This document shows positions 52,324-60,580 of a stretch of DNA of 64,000 nt, piece by piece. Each line of letters starts with the position of its first letter. Position 1 is the first letter of the stretch. Source of the DNA: CAZCEC01 sp964497615 (GTDB lineage: Bacteria; Chloroflexota; Anaerolineae; Anaerolineales; UBA6663); contig CAZCEC010000020.1 of NCBI GenBank assembly GCA_964497615.1, positions 1-64,000 on the forward strand. Reading direction: 5' to 3'. The notes under the pieces are model-generated. The model saw nothing but the letters and a program-made list of their open reading frames with translations. It was not told where the DNA came from and made no database searches. Both the position numbers and the translations under genes were made by a program.

Positions 52324-52886
52324 GACGCAGCCCCAGCATCTTCGGCCGGCCTCCATTGGACCGGCAAGGCCCGGTATTCGTCGCGGATCAATCCCATGTA
52401 AAGCAGGTCCGCCCGCTGGCCGTCCAGCCAGAACTCATCCCGCAGGATGCCCTCCAGCCGAAAGCCGAGGCGCGTGTAGGTGTGAATGGCAGCCGTGTTG
52501 CGCGTGTGCACGGTCAGCCAAATCTTGTGGAGGTCCAGCCGTTCAAAGCCCTCGCGGCAGGCCAGGTAGACTGCCGTGCGCCCAATCCCCGCGCCCCGCG
52601 CCTCCGGTGGACCGAGGTAGATGGAGAGGCGGCCCGACTGGACGAAGGTGTCGATCCGGTCCAGCACGACGTTGCCCATGTGCTCGCCCCGCCGGTAGAT
52701 GGCCAGGGGCAGGATGGCGGGGTCCTGCTCGGCGCGCCGCACCCAGGCCTCGGTGTGTTCGCGCGAGGGCGCCTGGCGCAGCCCAACGTCGCGGCGGATG
52801 TCTGGGTCGCTTGCCCAGCGGAACATCGCCTCGCAATGTTCCAGCCCCAGCGGCCCCACGCTAATGTCCTGACGCAAAGTGATCAC
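52320..52886 (-). CDS. GNAT acetyltransferase (PseH/RimJ-like)
   Basis: This 188-residue GNAT protein has LSIYLGPPEARGAGIGRTAV, the acetyl-CoA-binding R/Q-x-x-G-x-G/A motif, and NTAAIHTYTRLGFRLEGI, typical of the RimJ-type fold used by PseH to acetylate UDP-4-amino sugars. Next to a WecE-like aminotransferase, it is a good candidate to N-acetylate a 4-amino-4,6-dideoxy sugar. The GTG overlaps the upstream GT2 stop (GTGA), and its own stop overlaps the next gene. Confidence 0.85.
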   Translation of the reverse strand: MITLRQDISVGPLGLEHCEAMFRWASDPDIRRDVGLRQAPSREHTEAWVRRAEQDPAILPLAIYRRGEHMGNVVLDRIDTFVQSGRLSIYLGPPEARGAGIGRTAVYLACREGFERLDLHKIWLTVHTRNTAAIHTYTRLGFRLEGILRDEFWLDGQRADLLYMGLIRDEYRALPVQWRPAEDAGAAS

Positions 52887-53857
52887 GGCCGCCCGTCCGG
52901 CCGGGCGGAACCGCGGGGCAGGGTGGAGCGAACCACATACGTCGGACGGTCGAGATTGCGGTCAAAGATCCGGGCCAGATACTCCCCGATGATACCCAAC
53001 GCAAAGAGCTGAGCGCCGCTGAAGAGGGCGATGATGGACGCCAAAAACGGAAAACCCGGTACGCTGCCCGCGCGCAAGAACTGCACCACCACATAGATGA
53101 AGACCGCCACGCCGAATACCGCAAACAGCAGGCCCACCACGCTGGCCAGCCGCAAGGGACCTGTGGTAAAACCCCCGACCAACAACAGGGTTTGATTAAA
53201 CAGCTTACGGAAGTTGTAGTTCGAGCGGCCGATGGTGCGGGGAGCGATGTTGACCTGCACCACGCCGATGCGTGCCGCCCCCCAGCCCAGCAGCGCATCC
53301 AGCATCAAGTTCGGGCTGCGGTATTCAGCAAACGCTTGCCGCAATTCCCCGCGCAGCGCCCGAAATGCACTGGCATGCTCGATGTGCGCCAGCCCCGTGG
53401 CACGGGCCAGCGCGGCCTTGACTGTCCTGGACAGCCAGTTTCGCACCGGGGTATGCGCCAATTTCAACGGAGCGCCATACACCAGGTCGTAGCCCTCCGC
53501 CAGGCGCGCCAGCAGCTTGCCGATTTCGCCCGGCGGGTGCTGGAGGTCATCATCCATCGTCACGATGAGGTCGTGTCTGGCCGCGCGCAGCCCGCACAGC
53601 AGGGCATTGTGCTGGCCAAAGTTCCGCATCAAGTCAATGCCCCGCACCCACGGGTACTGCTCGGCCAGCGCCTGCACCGCCTCCCAGCTTTGGTCCTTGC
53701 TGCCGTCATTCACCAGGATGACCTCGAACTCCTGGCTAAGGGCCGGCAGTGTGCCCGCCAGCGCGCTCACCAGCGGGGGGAGACTGTCCTGGCTGTTGTA
53801 TACCGGAATGACTACCGACAGCCCGGCCGCCTGGCCGCGATCTTTCCCGTGATTCAT
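52883..53857 (-). CDS. Polyprenyl-phosphate glycosyltransferase (GtrB/ArnC-like, GT2)
   Basis: This 324-residue protein combines a GT-A domain (LSVVIPVYNS, VILVNDGSKDQSW, RNFGQHNALLCGL, MDDDLQHPPGEI) with two C-terminal membrane helices and the IGEYLARIFDRNL motif of the GtrB/ArnC/DPM1 family. It would load a sugar onto polyprenyl phosphate at the cytoplasmic face, giving a donor for GT-C enzymes that act outside. The adjacent membrane protein (53854-55872) is a natural partner. The ATG overlaps the upstream stop (ATGA). Confidence 0.92.
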   Translation of the reverse strand: MNHGKDRGQAAGLSVVIPVYNSQDSLPPLVSALAGTLPALSQEFEVILVNDGSKDQSWEAVQALAEQYPWVRGIDLMRNFGQHNALLCGLRAARHDLIVTMDDDLQHPPGEIGKLLARLAEGYDLVYGAPLKLAHTPVRNWLSRTVKAALARATGLAHIEHASAFRALRGELRQAFAEYRSPNLMLDALLGWGAARIGVVQVNIAPRTIGRSNYNFRKLFNQTLLLVGGFTTGPLRLASVVGLLFAVFGVAVFIYVVVQFLRAGSVPGFPFLASIIALFSGAQLFALGIIGEYLARIFDRNLDRPTYVVRSTLPRGSARPDGRP

Positions 53858-55872
53858 GGCGCTAGCGAAGGGAAGGCTGGTTTGGCTGCTTCCGCCGCGC
53901 GCGCCGCCGCGTCGAAGGCTTGCAGCTCAGCCACGTCAGTCGTGGTCAGCCGATACAGCGCCAGGTCCTGCGTCTCGGCCGCCAGGTCGCCCAGGCCCGC
54001 CGCGCCCACGTAGTCGGCGCTCTTGAGCATCAGGGCATAGCGCGGCACTTCGTCAAGTTCCTCAAAGTACAGGTTCTGGTAATCGCTGTTGTTGTCAATC
54101 ACCAGCCCGCTCTGGAAGTAAACGTTCTGGCGGCCCAGCGCAAGCTGAATGTACAGTGGAAAGGTCCATCCGTTCGTGCGCGGCACGTTCACCAGAACCA
54201 ATGGCCGCCCGTCGCGCGGCAGATGCAGGCTGATGGCTCGCAGGTCATATTGCTCTGAGCGCGCCGCCGGTGGCATCAAGGCCAGGCCGCGGCCGGGTGG
54301 CAGGGCAGCGCCCAGCAGCATCGTGCCTCCCAGCCAGCCAGCGGCCGCCCACTGCGCGGCGGTGCGTGCGCGCGGCTGCAGGACCCGCCCAGCGTACTGC
54401 ACGCCCGCGGCACCCAACAAGATCACCAGGGGCGCGCTGTAGGTGAACAACTTGTCCGCGGCGCGGTCATTTTGCGTTAAGGCATATCCCGCAGCTATCC
54501 CAGCCGCGCCAATCACGCTTGCCAGCACGATCCTTTGCGGCGCGGGCGTCTCCCGCCGCAGGCCGAAGGCGCCCGCCAGCGCCGCCAGCACCGTAACGCC
54601 CGCGGCCAGCAGGCCCGCCAATTGCGCCAGTGGCCAAAGATAGCGGCCAGGCAGAAAAGACCACACCGCTTCCAGGGGCAGGCCCCACAGGGCGGCCAAC
54701 CCCTGTGCGCGCATCAATTCAAGCGTTTCGGCCTTCAGGCTACTAATGCCGGGCGCGAGGGAGACCGAATAGCGCGCGGCCGCCAGGACGTAGCCAAGCT
54801 GGCCGGTGACGCCTAACACGCCCACAGCGAGCACGCCCGCCAGCCCCAGCGCAGCGATCCGAACCCAGGCCAGCCTGCCCTGAACCAACGCCAGCCCATA
54901 GTAAACGGCCATTCCGCCCGCCAACACCACGCCCATGGGCAGGCATATGCAAATCAGGGCCGCCAGGCTGATCGCCAACAGCGCCACGCCGGGCGAGAAT
55001 ATCCGGGCCGGCCTTTGTTCCAGATCGATCCAGGCATAGAGCGTCATGCACAGCAGCGGCAAGCCGCCGATCTGGAAGCCGGCGTCGCGCTCCAGAACAA
55101 AGCGCGTCCAAAAACCGGCGGCGATGGCGCCCCCTGCCAGCAAGTTCAGCGCTCGCGGCAAATTCAGTTGCCGGCCGATGGCGAGCGCGGCCGGAAATGC
55201 CGCGAGGCAGTTGAGCAGGCTGAACGCGTAGTAAATGGCATGGATCGGCTGGCGGGTGATCTCGGCCACCCAGGCCAGGTTGGCCGGATGCCCAAGAAAG
55301 AAGGGATAGGCGACAAAGCGCGCCGAGAACAACGCCGTCGGCGAGGCCTGCGCCAATGCCCCCAGTGCCTCCCAGTTCGCTTGCGTAAAGGTGAGCCCGG
55401 CCGTTAGTGTGGGCCACGGCGCCACCCGCAGCGTTTCGGCCAGGGTCATATAGACGAACGCGTCGCTGGGATTCGACCGAAAGATGCCGAACTGAATTCC
55501 CCGCCAGATCAGCGGCGCCGCGAGCAGGGCCCACGCTACCAATAGCATGGCGGCGGCCCAGGCCGCCCCTGGCCGCTGCTCGCGCACGGCCTGCGCCAGC
55601 GCGCGGCTCGTGCGCCATTTCGCGCCGGCCAATCCTAGACTAACGGCGGCCAGGGCGGCGGCGGCGGGCCAGGCCCAATAGCTGACCGGGACCAGGTAAC
55701 ATGTGAGCGGGTAGCCCACGATGGATAGGAGCGCCAGTCCTACTGGCACTGCCATCGCCGCTGCCTGTCCCGGCCGGTTCTCCGCGTGCGATACCAACCA
55801 CAACGCTGGACCTAGCCCCATCAGGCCGAGCACAATCCAGCAGGCCGCAATCGCAAGCGCCGGAATGATCAT
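53854..55872 (-). CDS. Multi-pass membrane protein, GT-C-like
   Basis: This 672-residue protein has about thirteen membrane helices and a soluble C-terminal domain of roughly 130 residues. An early extracytoplasmic loop holds SNPSDAFVYMTLAETLR, recalling the Asp-containing first loop of polyprenyl-phosphate-sugar-dependent GT-C enzymes. It is paired by a 4-base overlap with a GtrB/ArnC-like gene, which fits a role in transferring the polyprenyl-linked sugar outside the membrane. I do not recognise a specific family, so the function is inference. Confidence 0.62.
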   Translation of the reverse strand: MIIPALAIAACWIVLGLMGLGPALWLVSHAENRPGQAAAMAVPVGLALLSIVGYPLTCYLVPVSYWAWPAAAALAAVSLGLAGAKWRTSRALAQAVREQRPGAAWAAAMLLVAWALLAAPLIWRGIQFGIFRSNPSDAFVYMTLAETLRVAPWPTLTAGLTFTQANWEALGALAQASPTALFSARFVAYPFFLGHPANLAWVAEITRQPIHAIYYAFSLLNCLAAFPAALAIGRQLNLPRALNLLAGGAIAAGFWTRFVLERDAGFQIGGLPLLCMTLYAWIDLEQRPARIFSPGVALLAISLAALICICLPMGVVLAGGMAVYYGLALVQGRLAWVRIAALGLAGVLAVGVLGVTGQLGYVLAAARYSVSLAPGISSLKAETLELMRAQGLAALWGLPLEAVWSFLPGRYLWPLAQLAGLLAAGVTVLAALAGAFGLRRETPAPQRIVLASVIGAAGIAAGYALTQNDRAADKLFTYSAPLVILLGAAGVQYAGRVLQPRARTAAQWAAAGWLGGTMLLGAALPPGRGLALMPPAARSEQYDLRAISLHLPRDGRPLVLVNVPRTNGWTFPLYIQLALGRQNVYFQSGLVIDNNSDYQNLYFEELDEVPRYALMLKSADYVGAAGLGDLAAETQDLALYRLTTTDVAELQAFDAAARAAEAAKPAFPSLAP

Positions 55873-55898
55873 TCCAGTTTGTGATCCATCCGCCTGGC

Positions 55899-57377
55899 CT
55901 AAGCGCGGGCCTCGCCCGGGTCCACGACCAGGTAGATGTCTTTAAGGTTGGAATACACATCCAGCGCCTCGGTGCCCGGCTCCCGGCTGCCGTTGCCCGA
56001 CTGCTTCACGCCCCCAAACGGCATGTGCGGCTCGCTGCCATACGTGCCCGCATTCACCACCGCCACCCCCGCCTGCACCTGATGGCAAAACTCCAGCGCC
56101 CGGTTGACATTACGCGTGTGGATGCTGGCCGTCAGTCCGTACGGTGAATCGTTTGCCAGCCGCAGCGCCTCCGCAAAATCCCGCGCCCGGTACAGGCACG
56201 CAATCGGCCCAAAAAGCTCCGTCACCGAAATCTCGGCCTCCGGCGCCGCGGCCTCCACCAGGGTCGGCGCCAGGTAGAACCCATGGGCATGGTCCGGGTC
56301 GGTCAGCCGGTGCCCGCCCGTCAGAATCCGCGCGCCGCTCGCTCTCGCCCGCTCCACCGCCCCCAGCATGTTGTTGAGCTGGCGCTCGTTAATCACCGGT
56401 CCAAAATCGTCGTCGTCGCCCGGCCCCACCCGCAGCGCCTGCGTGCGCTCCACTAGCCGGTCGCGGAACTCGTTGTACACCGCGTCGAAGACGATCAGCC
56501 GGCTCCCCGACGCGCACCGCTGCCCCGCATTGCTAAACGCCGACAGCAGCGCCCACTTCACCGCATTCTCCAGGTCGGCGTCATCGCACACCACCAGCGG
56601 GTTCTTGCCGCCCAATTCCAGCGACACCTTGGCCAGCCGCTCCCCAGCCACGACCGCAATCTGCCGTCCCACTCCCGTCGAGCCGGTAAAGCTCACCACG
56701 CCCACCCGCGGGTGCGCCACCAGCGGCGCGCCGGCCTCCTGGCCGTAGCCCTGCACGATGTTCAACACCCCCGGCGGCAGCCCGGCCTCCGCCGCGATCT
56801 CGCCAAACAGCCAGGCCGTTCCCGGCGTATCTTCGGCCGTCTTCAGCACCGCCGCGTTGCCGCAGATCAGCGCCGGAAACACCTTCCAGGCCACGTTCGC
56901 GATGGGCGTGTTCGCCGCGATGATCAGCCCCGCCACGCCCACCGGCTGTCGCACCGTCAGCGCATACTTGTTCGCCTGCCCGCTGGTGGTCGTCCGGCCA
57001 TACAGCCGCTGCCCCTCGCTCGCCATGAACAGCCCTAGCTCAATCGCCCCATCGGTCTCGCCCAGCGCCATCTTGAACGATTTGCCGGTCTCCAGCGCCA
57101 CCATGCGCGCCATGTCCTCGCGCCGGGCCTTCAGCCCCAGCGTCACATCCAGCAGCTTCAAGCCGCGCCGCACGGCTGGCGTGCCGGCCCAGCCCGGCTG
57201 CGCGCGCTGCGCTGCCGCCACCGCCGCCCCCACATCTTCAATCATCGAGCGCGCCGCCCGCCCAATCACCTGCCCCGTCGCCGGGCTGCGTTTATCGAAC
57301 CAGCCGCCCGCTTGCGCCGGCTGCTGCTGACCGTCAATCCAATTTGCCCATTCATTCGGAATGTTAGTTGCTGACAT
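55899..57377 (-). CDS. NAD(P)-dependent aldehyde dehydrogenase family protein
   Basis: This enzyme of 492 residues has the usual ALDH length. It has the cofactor region ANTPIANVAWKVFPAL and GFxGxT-like VSFTGSTGVG, the catalytic Glu of LELGGKNP and the catalytic Cys of NAGQRCASGSR. It would oxidise an aldehyde to an acid. Its place between an SDR and a glycan GT-C gene, rather than in a catabolic operon, suggests a sugar or sugar-derived aldehyde as substrate. Its start lies three bases after the SDR stop. Confidence 0.92.
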   Translation of the reverse strand: MSATNIPNEWANWIDGQQQPAQAGGWFDKRSPATGQVIGRAARSMIEDVGAAVAAAQRAQPGWAGTPAVRRGLKLLDVTLGLKARREDMARMVALETGKSFKMALGETDGAIELGLFMASEGQRLYGRTTTSGQANKYALTVRQPVGVAGLIIAANTPIANVAWKVFPALICGNAAVLKTAEDTPGTAWLFGEIAAEAGLPPGVLNIVQGYGQEAGAPLVAHPRVGVVSFTGSTGVGRQIAVVAGERLAKVSLELGGKNPLVVCDDADLENAVKWALLSAFSNAGQRCASGSRLIVFDAVYNEFRDRLVERTQALRVGPGDDDDFGPVINERQLNNMLGAVERARASGARILTGGHRLTDPDHAHGFYLAPTLVEAAAPEAEISVTELFGPIACLYRARDFAEALRLANDSPYGLTASIHTRNVNRALEFCHQVQAGVAVVNAGTYGSEPHMPFGGVKQSGNGSREPGTEALDVYSNLKDIYLVVDPGEARA

Positions 57378-57380
57378 GTT

Positions 57381-58213
57381 TCACCAGGCCGTCCAGCCGC
57401 CGTCCAGCACCAGGTTGGCGCCGGTCATATACGCTGCGGCGGGCGAGAGCATAAACACCACCGCGCCGTTGTACTCATCCTCGCGCGCCATCCGCCCCAG
57501 CGGCACGCGCGCCAGGTACCCCTCCAGAAATTCCGGCGGCTGATGGTTAAAGACCCCGGCAAAGGTCAGGCAGTTCACCCGCACCCCGCGCCCGGCCCAA
57601 TACGTCGCCAGGTAGCGCGTCAGGTTCAGCAGCGCGCTCTTGGAGGCCGCATACGCCACCGGCTTGTAAAAGGTCTCCCCGCTGGCCCGCCGGTACTCGT
57701 ATATCCGCTGGTCGGGCGACACCAGCCCATAGGTCGAGCAGATGTTGATGATCGCGCCTCGCCCCGCCGCCGCCATCCGCCCCCCAAACACCTGGCAGCA
57801 CAGNNNNNNNNNNNNNNNNNNNNNNNNNNNNNNACGTTCAGGTCCATCACCTTGTCCCACGATTCCTCGGGATAGGTCTCGAACGGCCCGGTCTCCTCCA
57901 CCGGCGCATTCGGCGGCGAGTCCAGCGCCGCGTTGTTCACCAGCCCGTGCGGTGCGTCCCAGCGCGCCTCAATCGCCCCCAGCGCCGCCTCCAGCGAATC
58001 GCGCCGCGTCACGTCGGCGGCTACGAACATCAGCCGCTCATCGCTCGCCCGCGCCCCGTAGCGCTCGGCCACGCGCTCGGGCCGCGCGTCCACATCCAGC
58101 ACTGCCACCCGCGCGCCCTGGTCGGCCAGGGTCAGGCTGAACTGCCGCCCAAGCTGGCCCAGCCCGCCCGTCACCACAATCACCTGGTCCGTCACCGCAA
58201 ACAGCTCAGCCAT
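57381..58213 (-). CDS. Short-chain dehydrogenase/reductase (interrupted by an assembly gap)
   Basis: This SDR begins with VIVVTGGLGQLGRQFSL (a TGxxGxxG motif) and has NNAALDSPPN near residue 95. After the gap come INICSTYG, the catalytic YAASK and a C-terminal SPAAAYMTGANLVLDGG. N bases at 57804-57833 fall where the conserved helix between the NNA and catalytic-Ser motifs would be. Only about four residues seem missing, so 30 N overstates the gap and the frames on the two sides do not align. The start overlaps the upstream HAD gene by eight bases. It probably reduces or oxidises a sugar acid or ketosugar. Confidence 0.85.
57804..57833. other. Assembly gap (30 N)
   Basis: Thirty N bases interrupt the SDR gene. 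By comparison with the usual SDR spacing only about a dozen bases should be missing. Confidence 0.98.
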
Positions 58214-58721
58214 TGGCCGCCTGCATCAGCAGATCGCACACCTCGCGCACCGCGCCGCGCCCCCCGCGCGCCTGCGTCTGATAGCGCGCCGCCCCCGCCA
58301 CCGCCGGGTGCGCGTCTGCCACCACCACCGGCAGGGCCACCACGCTCAGGCAGGGCAGGTCGTTCACATCGTTGCCCACAAAGGCCGTCTCGGCCAAGGT
58401 CAACCCCAGTTCCGCCAGCAGCATGTCCAGCGCCGCCCGCTTGTCGGCGCAGCCCTGGATGCAGCGCACGCCCAGCTTGCGGGCCCGCGCCCCTACCACC
58501 GGGTTGGTCTCGGTCGAAATGATCACCGTCGCGATGCCGGCCTGCTTCAGTTGGCTCAGGCCGATACCGTCGGCGCGCGAGCAGCGCACCGCCTCGCGGC
58601 CGTCCTCAAAGACGTACACCGTGTTGTCGGTGAACACGCCGTCAAAGTCGAAAGCCGCCAGCCGCACTTGCCGCAGCAGTTGCACCAGCGCCTCGGTCCC
58701 CGCCCCGCTGGCCGTGTTCAC
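58206..58721 (-). CDS. KdsC-like HAD phosphatase
   Basis: This 171-residue HAD protein has the nucleophile motif FDFDGVFTDN near residue 25, an ISTETN motif and GNDVNDLPCL in place of the usual GDDxxDLP. The small KdsC-type architecture lacks a cap domain. Such enzymes dephosphorylate Kdo-8-phosphate or nonulosonate-9-phosphate. It follows the NeuB-like synthase with a GTGA overlap, so dephosphorylation of its product is the obvious role. Confidence 0.87.
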   Translation of the reverse strand: MNTASGAGTEALVQLLRQVRLAAFDFDGVFTDNTVYVFEDGREAVRCSRADGIGLSQLKQAGIATVIISTETNPVVGARARKLGVRCIQGCADKRAALDMLLAELGLTLAETAFVGNDVNDLPCLSVVALPVVVADAHPAVAGAARYQTQARGGRGAVREVCDLLMQAANG

Positions 58722-59773
58722 GCCGCGGACAGGTCCTCGAACCGGATATTGTCGTCGGCGCTCAGCGGTCGGGTCAGCCGCCGGCCCACGACGTTCTCCA
58801 GTTCATATGGCGGCAGCCCGTCGTTGGGCGACTTGATCGCCACATCGTCTCGCGTCAACACCTGCCCCGCCGGCAAGTCGCGCGCCGCCACCAGCTTCTT
58901 CGCCATCTTGTACAGCGGCTTGACCTCGCTCGGCAGCGGGCGCTTCACCCCGTCGCCCAGCGCCACCCGCGCCCGCTGCAAATCGCGCACCATGCGCCGC
59001 AGCCCGGAGTGCTCCAGCGAGAAGGCGTGGTCGGTGCCCTTCATCGAGCGGTTGAGCGTGTAATGTTTCTCCACCACGCGCGCCCCCAGCACATACCCCA
59101 CCAGCGCCATCGCAATGCCGTTGTCGTGCCCCGACAGGCCCACCACCGCCTCCGGGAACTGCTCCCGAAAGGTCGTGATCACCCGCAGGTTCAACTCCTC
59201 GAAGGCCGCCGGGTAGCCCGCCGTGCATTGCAGCAGGCAGATCTGCGCGTTGATCGGCCGCACCGCCTCGTAGGCCCGGCGCACATCCGCCAGGGTGCCG
59301 CCGCCGGTGCTGATGATCACGGGCTTCCCGAATGCGGCCACGTGCTTCAGCAGCGGCACGTTGCTCAGGTCGCCCGAGGCGATCTTGTAGGCTGGCATAT
59401 CCAGCCGGGCCAGCAGGTCGGCGCTGGCAAAGTCGAAGGCCGTGGCGAACATGGTCAGCCCCAGCTCGGCGGCGTAGGCTTGCAGTTCGCGATACTCCGC
59501 CTCACCAAACTCCAGCGCCTCGCGATGCGCGCCATAGGTCACTCCAAAGCTGTTCTCGTGGTCGTACGGCTGGTCGTACATAGCGCGCGTGTACAGCGTG
59601 CGGTTGTCGCGCTTTTGCAGCTTGACCGCGTTCGCCCCACAGTCCTTCGCGCCGTGAAACAGGGCCTTCGCCGTTTCCACGCTGCCCTGGTGGTTATGCC
59701 CGATCTCGGCGATGACGTAGCAGTCGCTGTCGTCGCTAATGCTGGTATGGTCGATTGTGATTTGTCCGCTCAT
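58718..59773 (-). CDS. NeuB-like sialate/nonulosonate synthase
   Basis: This 351-residue enzyme has IAEIGHNHQGSVETAK at the start of a TIM barrel, AVKLQKRD, AYKIASGDLSN, STGGGTLADV, LLQCTAGYPA and VEKHYTLNRSMKGTDHAFSL. These cover the PEP and Mn-binding positions of the NeuB/SpsE/PseI family. A C-terminal SAF domain (about 285-345) follows, as usual. It condenses PEP with an N-acetyl-hexosamine or hexose, free or phosphorylated, to a nine-carbon sugar acid. The adjacent HAD phosphatase suggests a phosphorylated product. The ATG at 59773 overlaps the upstream stop. Confidence 0.9.
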   Translation of the reverse strand: MSGQITIDHTSISDDSDCYVIAEIGHNHQGSVETAKALFHGAKDCGANAVKLQKRDNRTLYTRAMYDQPYDHENSFGVTYGAHREALEFGEAEYRELQAYAAELGLTMFATAFDFASADLLARLDMPAYKIASGDLSNVPLLKHVAAFGKPVIISTGGGTLADVRRAYEAVRPINAQICLLQCTAGYPAAFEELNLRVITTFREQFPEAVVGLSGHDNGIAMALVGYVLGARVVEKHYTLNRSMKGTDHAFSLEHSGLRRMVRDLQRARVALGDGVKRPLPSEVKPLYKMAKKLVAARDLPAGQVLTRDDVAIKSPNDGLPPYELENVVGRRLTRPLSADDNIRFEDLSAA

Positions 59774-60567
59774 ATGCCCTCGGCCCGCTTTGCCATGACA
59801 AGCTGGCCTGTATGGACATACCAGATGGCGCAATCACTGGACTGATTCACAAAGGTGTCCACTGCCAGTTTCATCCCTCGGCAGGTAGTGAATCCGTAGT
59901 CATCAACCACAATGCAGCCTCCTACCGCCAGCCGGGGCCAGAAGAATTCCAGCGCGGCCACGGCGGACTGATAAAGATCGACATCCAGATGGACCAGACC
60001 GAACCATCTGTCCGCCAGTCTGGGCGCCACCTCCGCGAATTCCCCCGGATGGATCTCAACGCTCTGAAACTCGGATAGATACTGCTGCACTGCGGGCAGA
60101 CTGGTGTCCGCAAACGTGCCTGTCGTGTGCGGCCCATCCAACTCCGGCTCAATGACATCCGGGTGCCCGCTAAACGTGTCGATCACGTGCAGCGGCACTG
60201 CCAGCTCCCAATATTGCAGTGCGGCCGCGATGAACCAGGCCGACCCTCCCTGATAAGTGCCCACCTCTGCCGTCGCTAGGCGCAGGGCGCGGACATTGCG
60301 CACTGCGTGCCACAGCGTCAGCAGGCGGTTGAAATCCAGCAGCGTGCGGCCGTCACTGATCACCTGCTGTGCCAACTCGCAGAAACCCGGCTCCTGCCGG
60401 AAGTCGATCAGTTTGTGGCCGCTGGGCGCCAGGTATTTCGGTACTGTCACCATGTCCGGCGGAGTGTCCGCCGCTACCGTACTCACCGCCGGGCGCGCCC
60501 GCGTGACTTCATACCCCAAGCGCCGCGCCAGCGCCCGTATTGCGCGCCGTGCAAGATTCAATGCCAA
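59770..60567 (-). CDS. TylF-family class I SAM-dependent O-methyltransferase
   Basis: This 265-residue protein has a motif I variant AEVGTYQGGSA near residue 100, VIDTFSGHPDV, LVHLDVDLYQS and CIVVDDYGF, with the acidic metal-binding residues of the TylF/MycF group. These enzymes methylate sugar hydroxyls. Its first 40 residues are basic and amphipathic. It starts at TTG (60567), supported by AGGTGAGAG just upstream. Methylation of a nonulosonate or terminal sugar is plausible but unproven. Confidence 0.82.
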   Translation of the reverse strand: MALNLARRAIRALARRLGYEVTRARPAVSTVAADTPPDMVTVPKYLAPSGHKLIDFRQEPGFCELAQQVISDGRTLLDFNRLLTLWHAVRNVRALRLATAEVGTYQGGSAWFIAAALQYWELAVPLHVIDTFSGHPDVIEPELDGPHTTGTFADTSLPAVQQYLSEFQSVEIHPGEFAEVAPRLADRWFGLVHLDVDLYQSAVAALEFFWPRLAVGGCIVVDDYGFTTCRGMKLAVDTFVNQSSDCAIWYVHTGQLVMAKRAEGI

Positions 60568-60580
60568 CTCTCACCTGCTC

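Noticed and set aside
57381..58213. SDR gene as a pseudogene or two genes
   Set aside because: The break coincides exactly with the N run, and both halves have intact SDR motifs.
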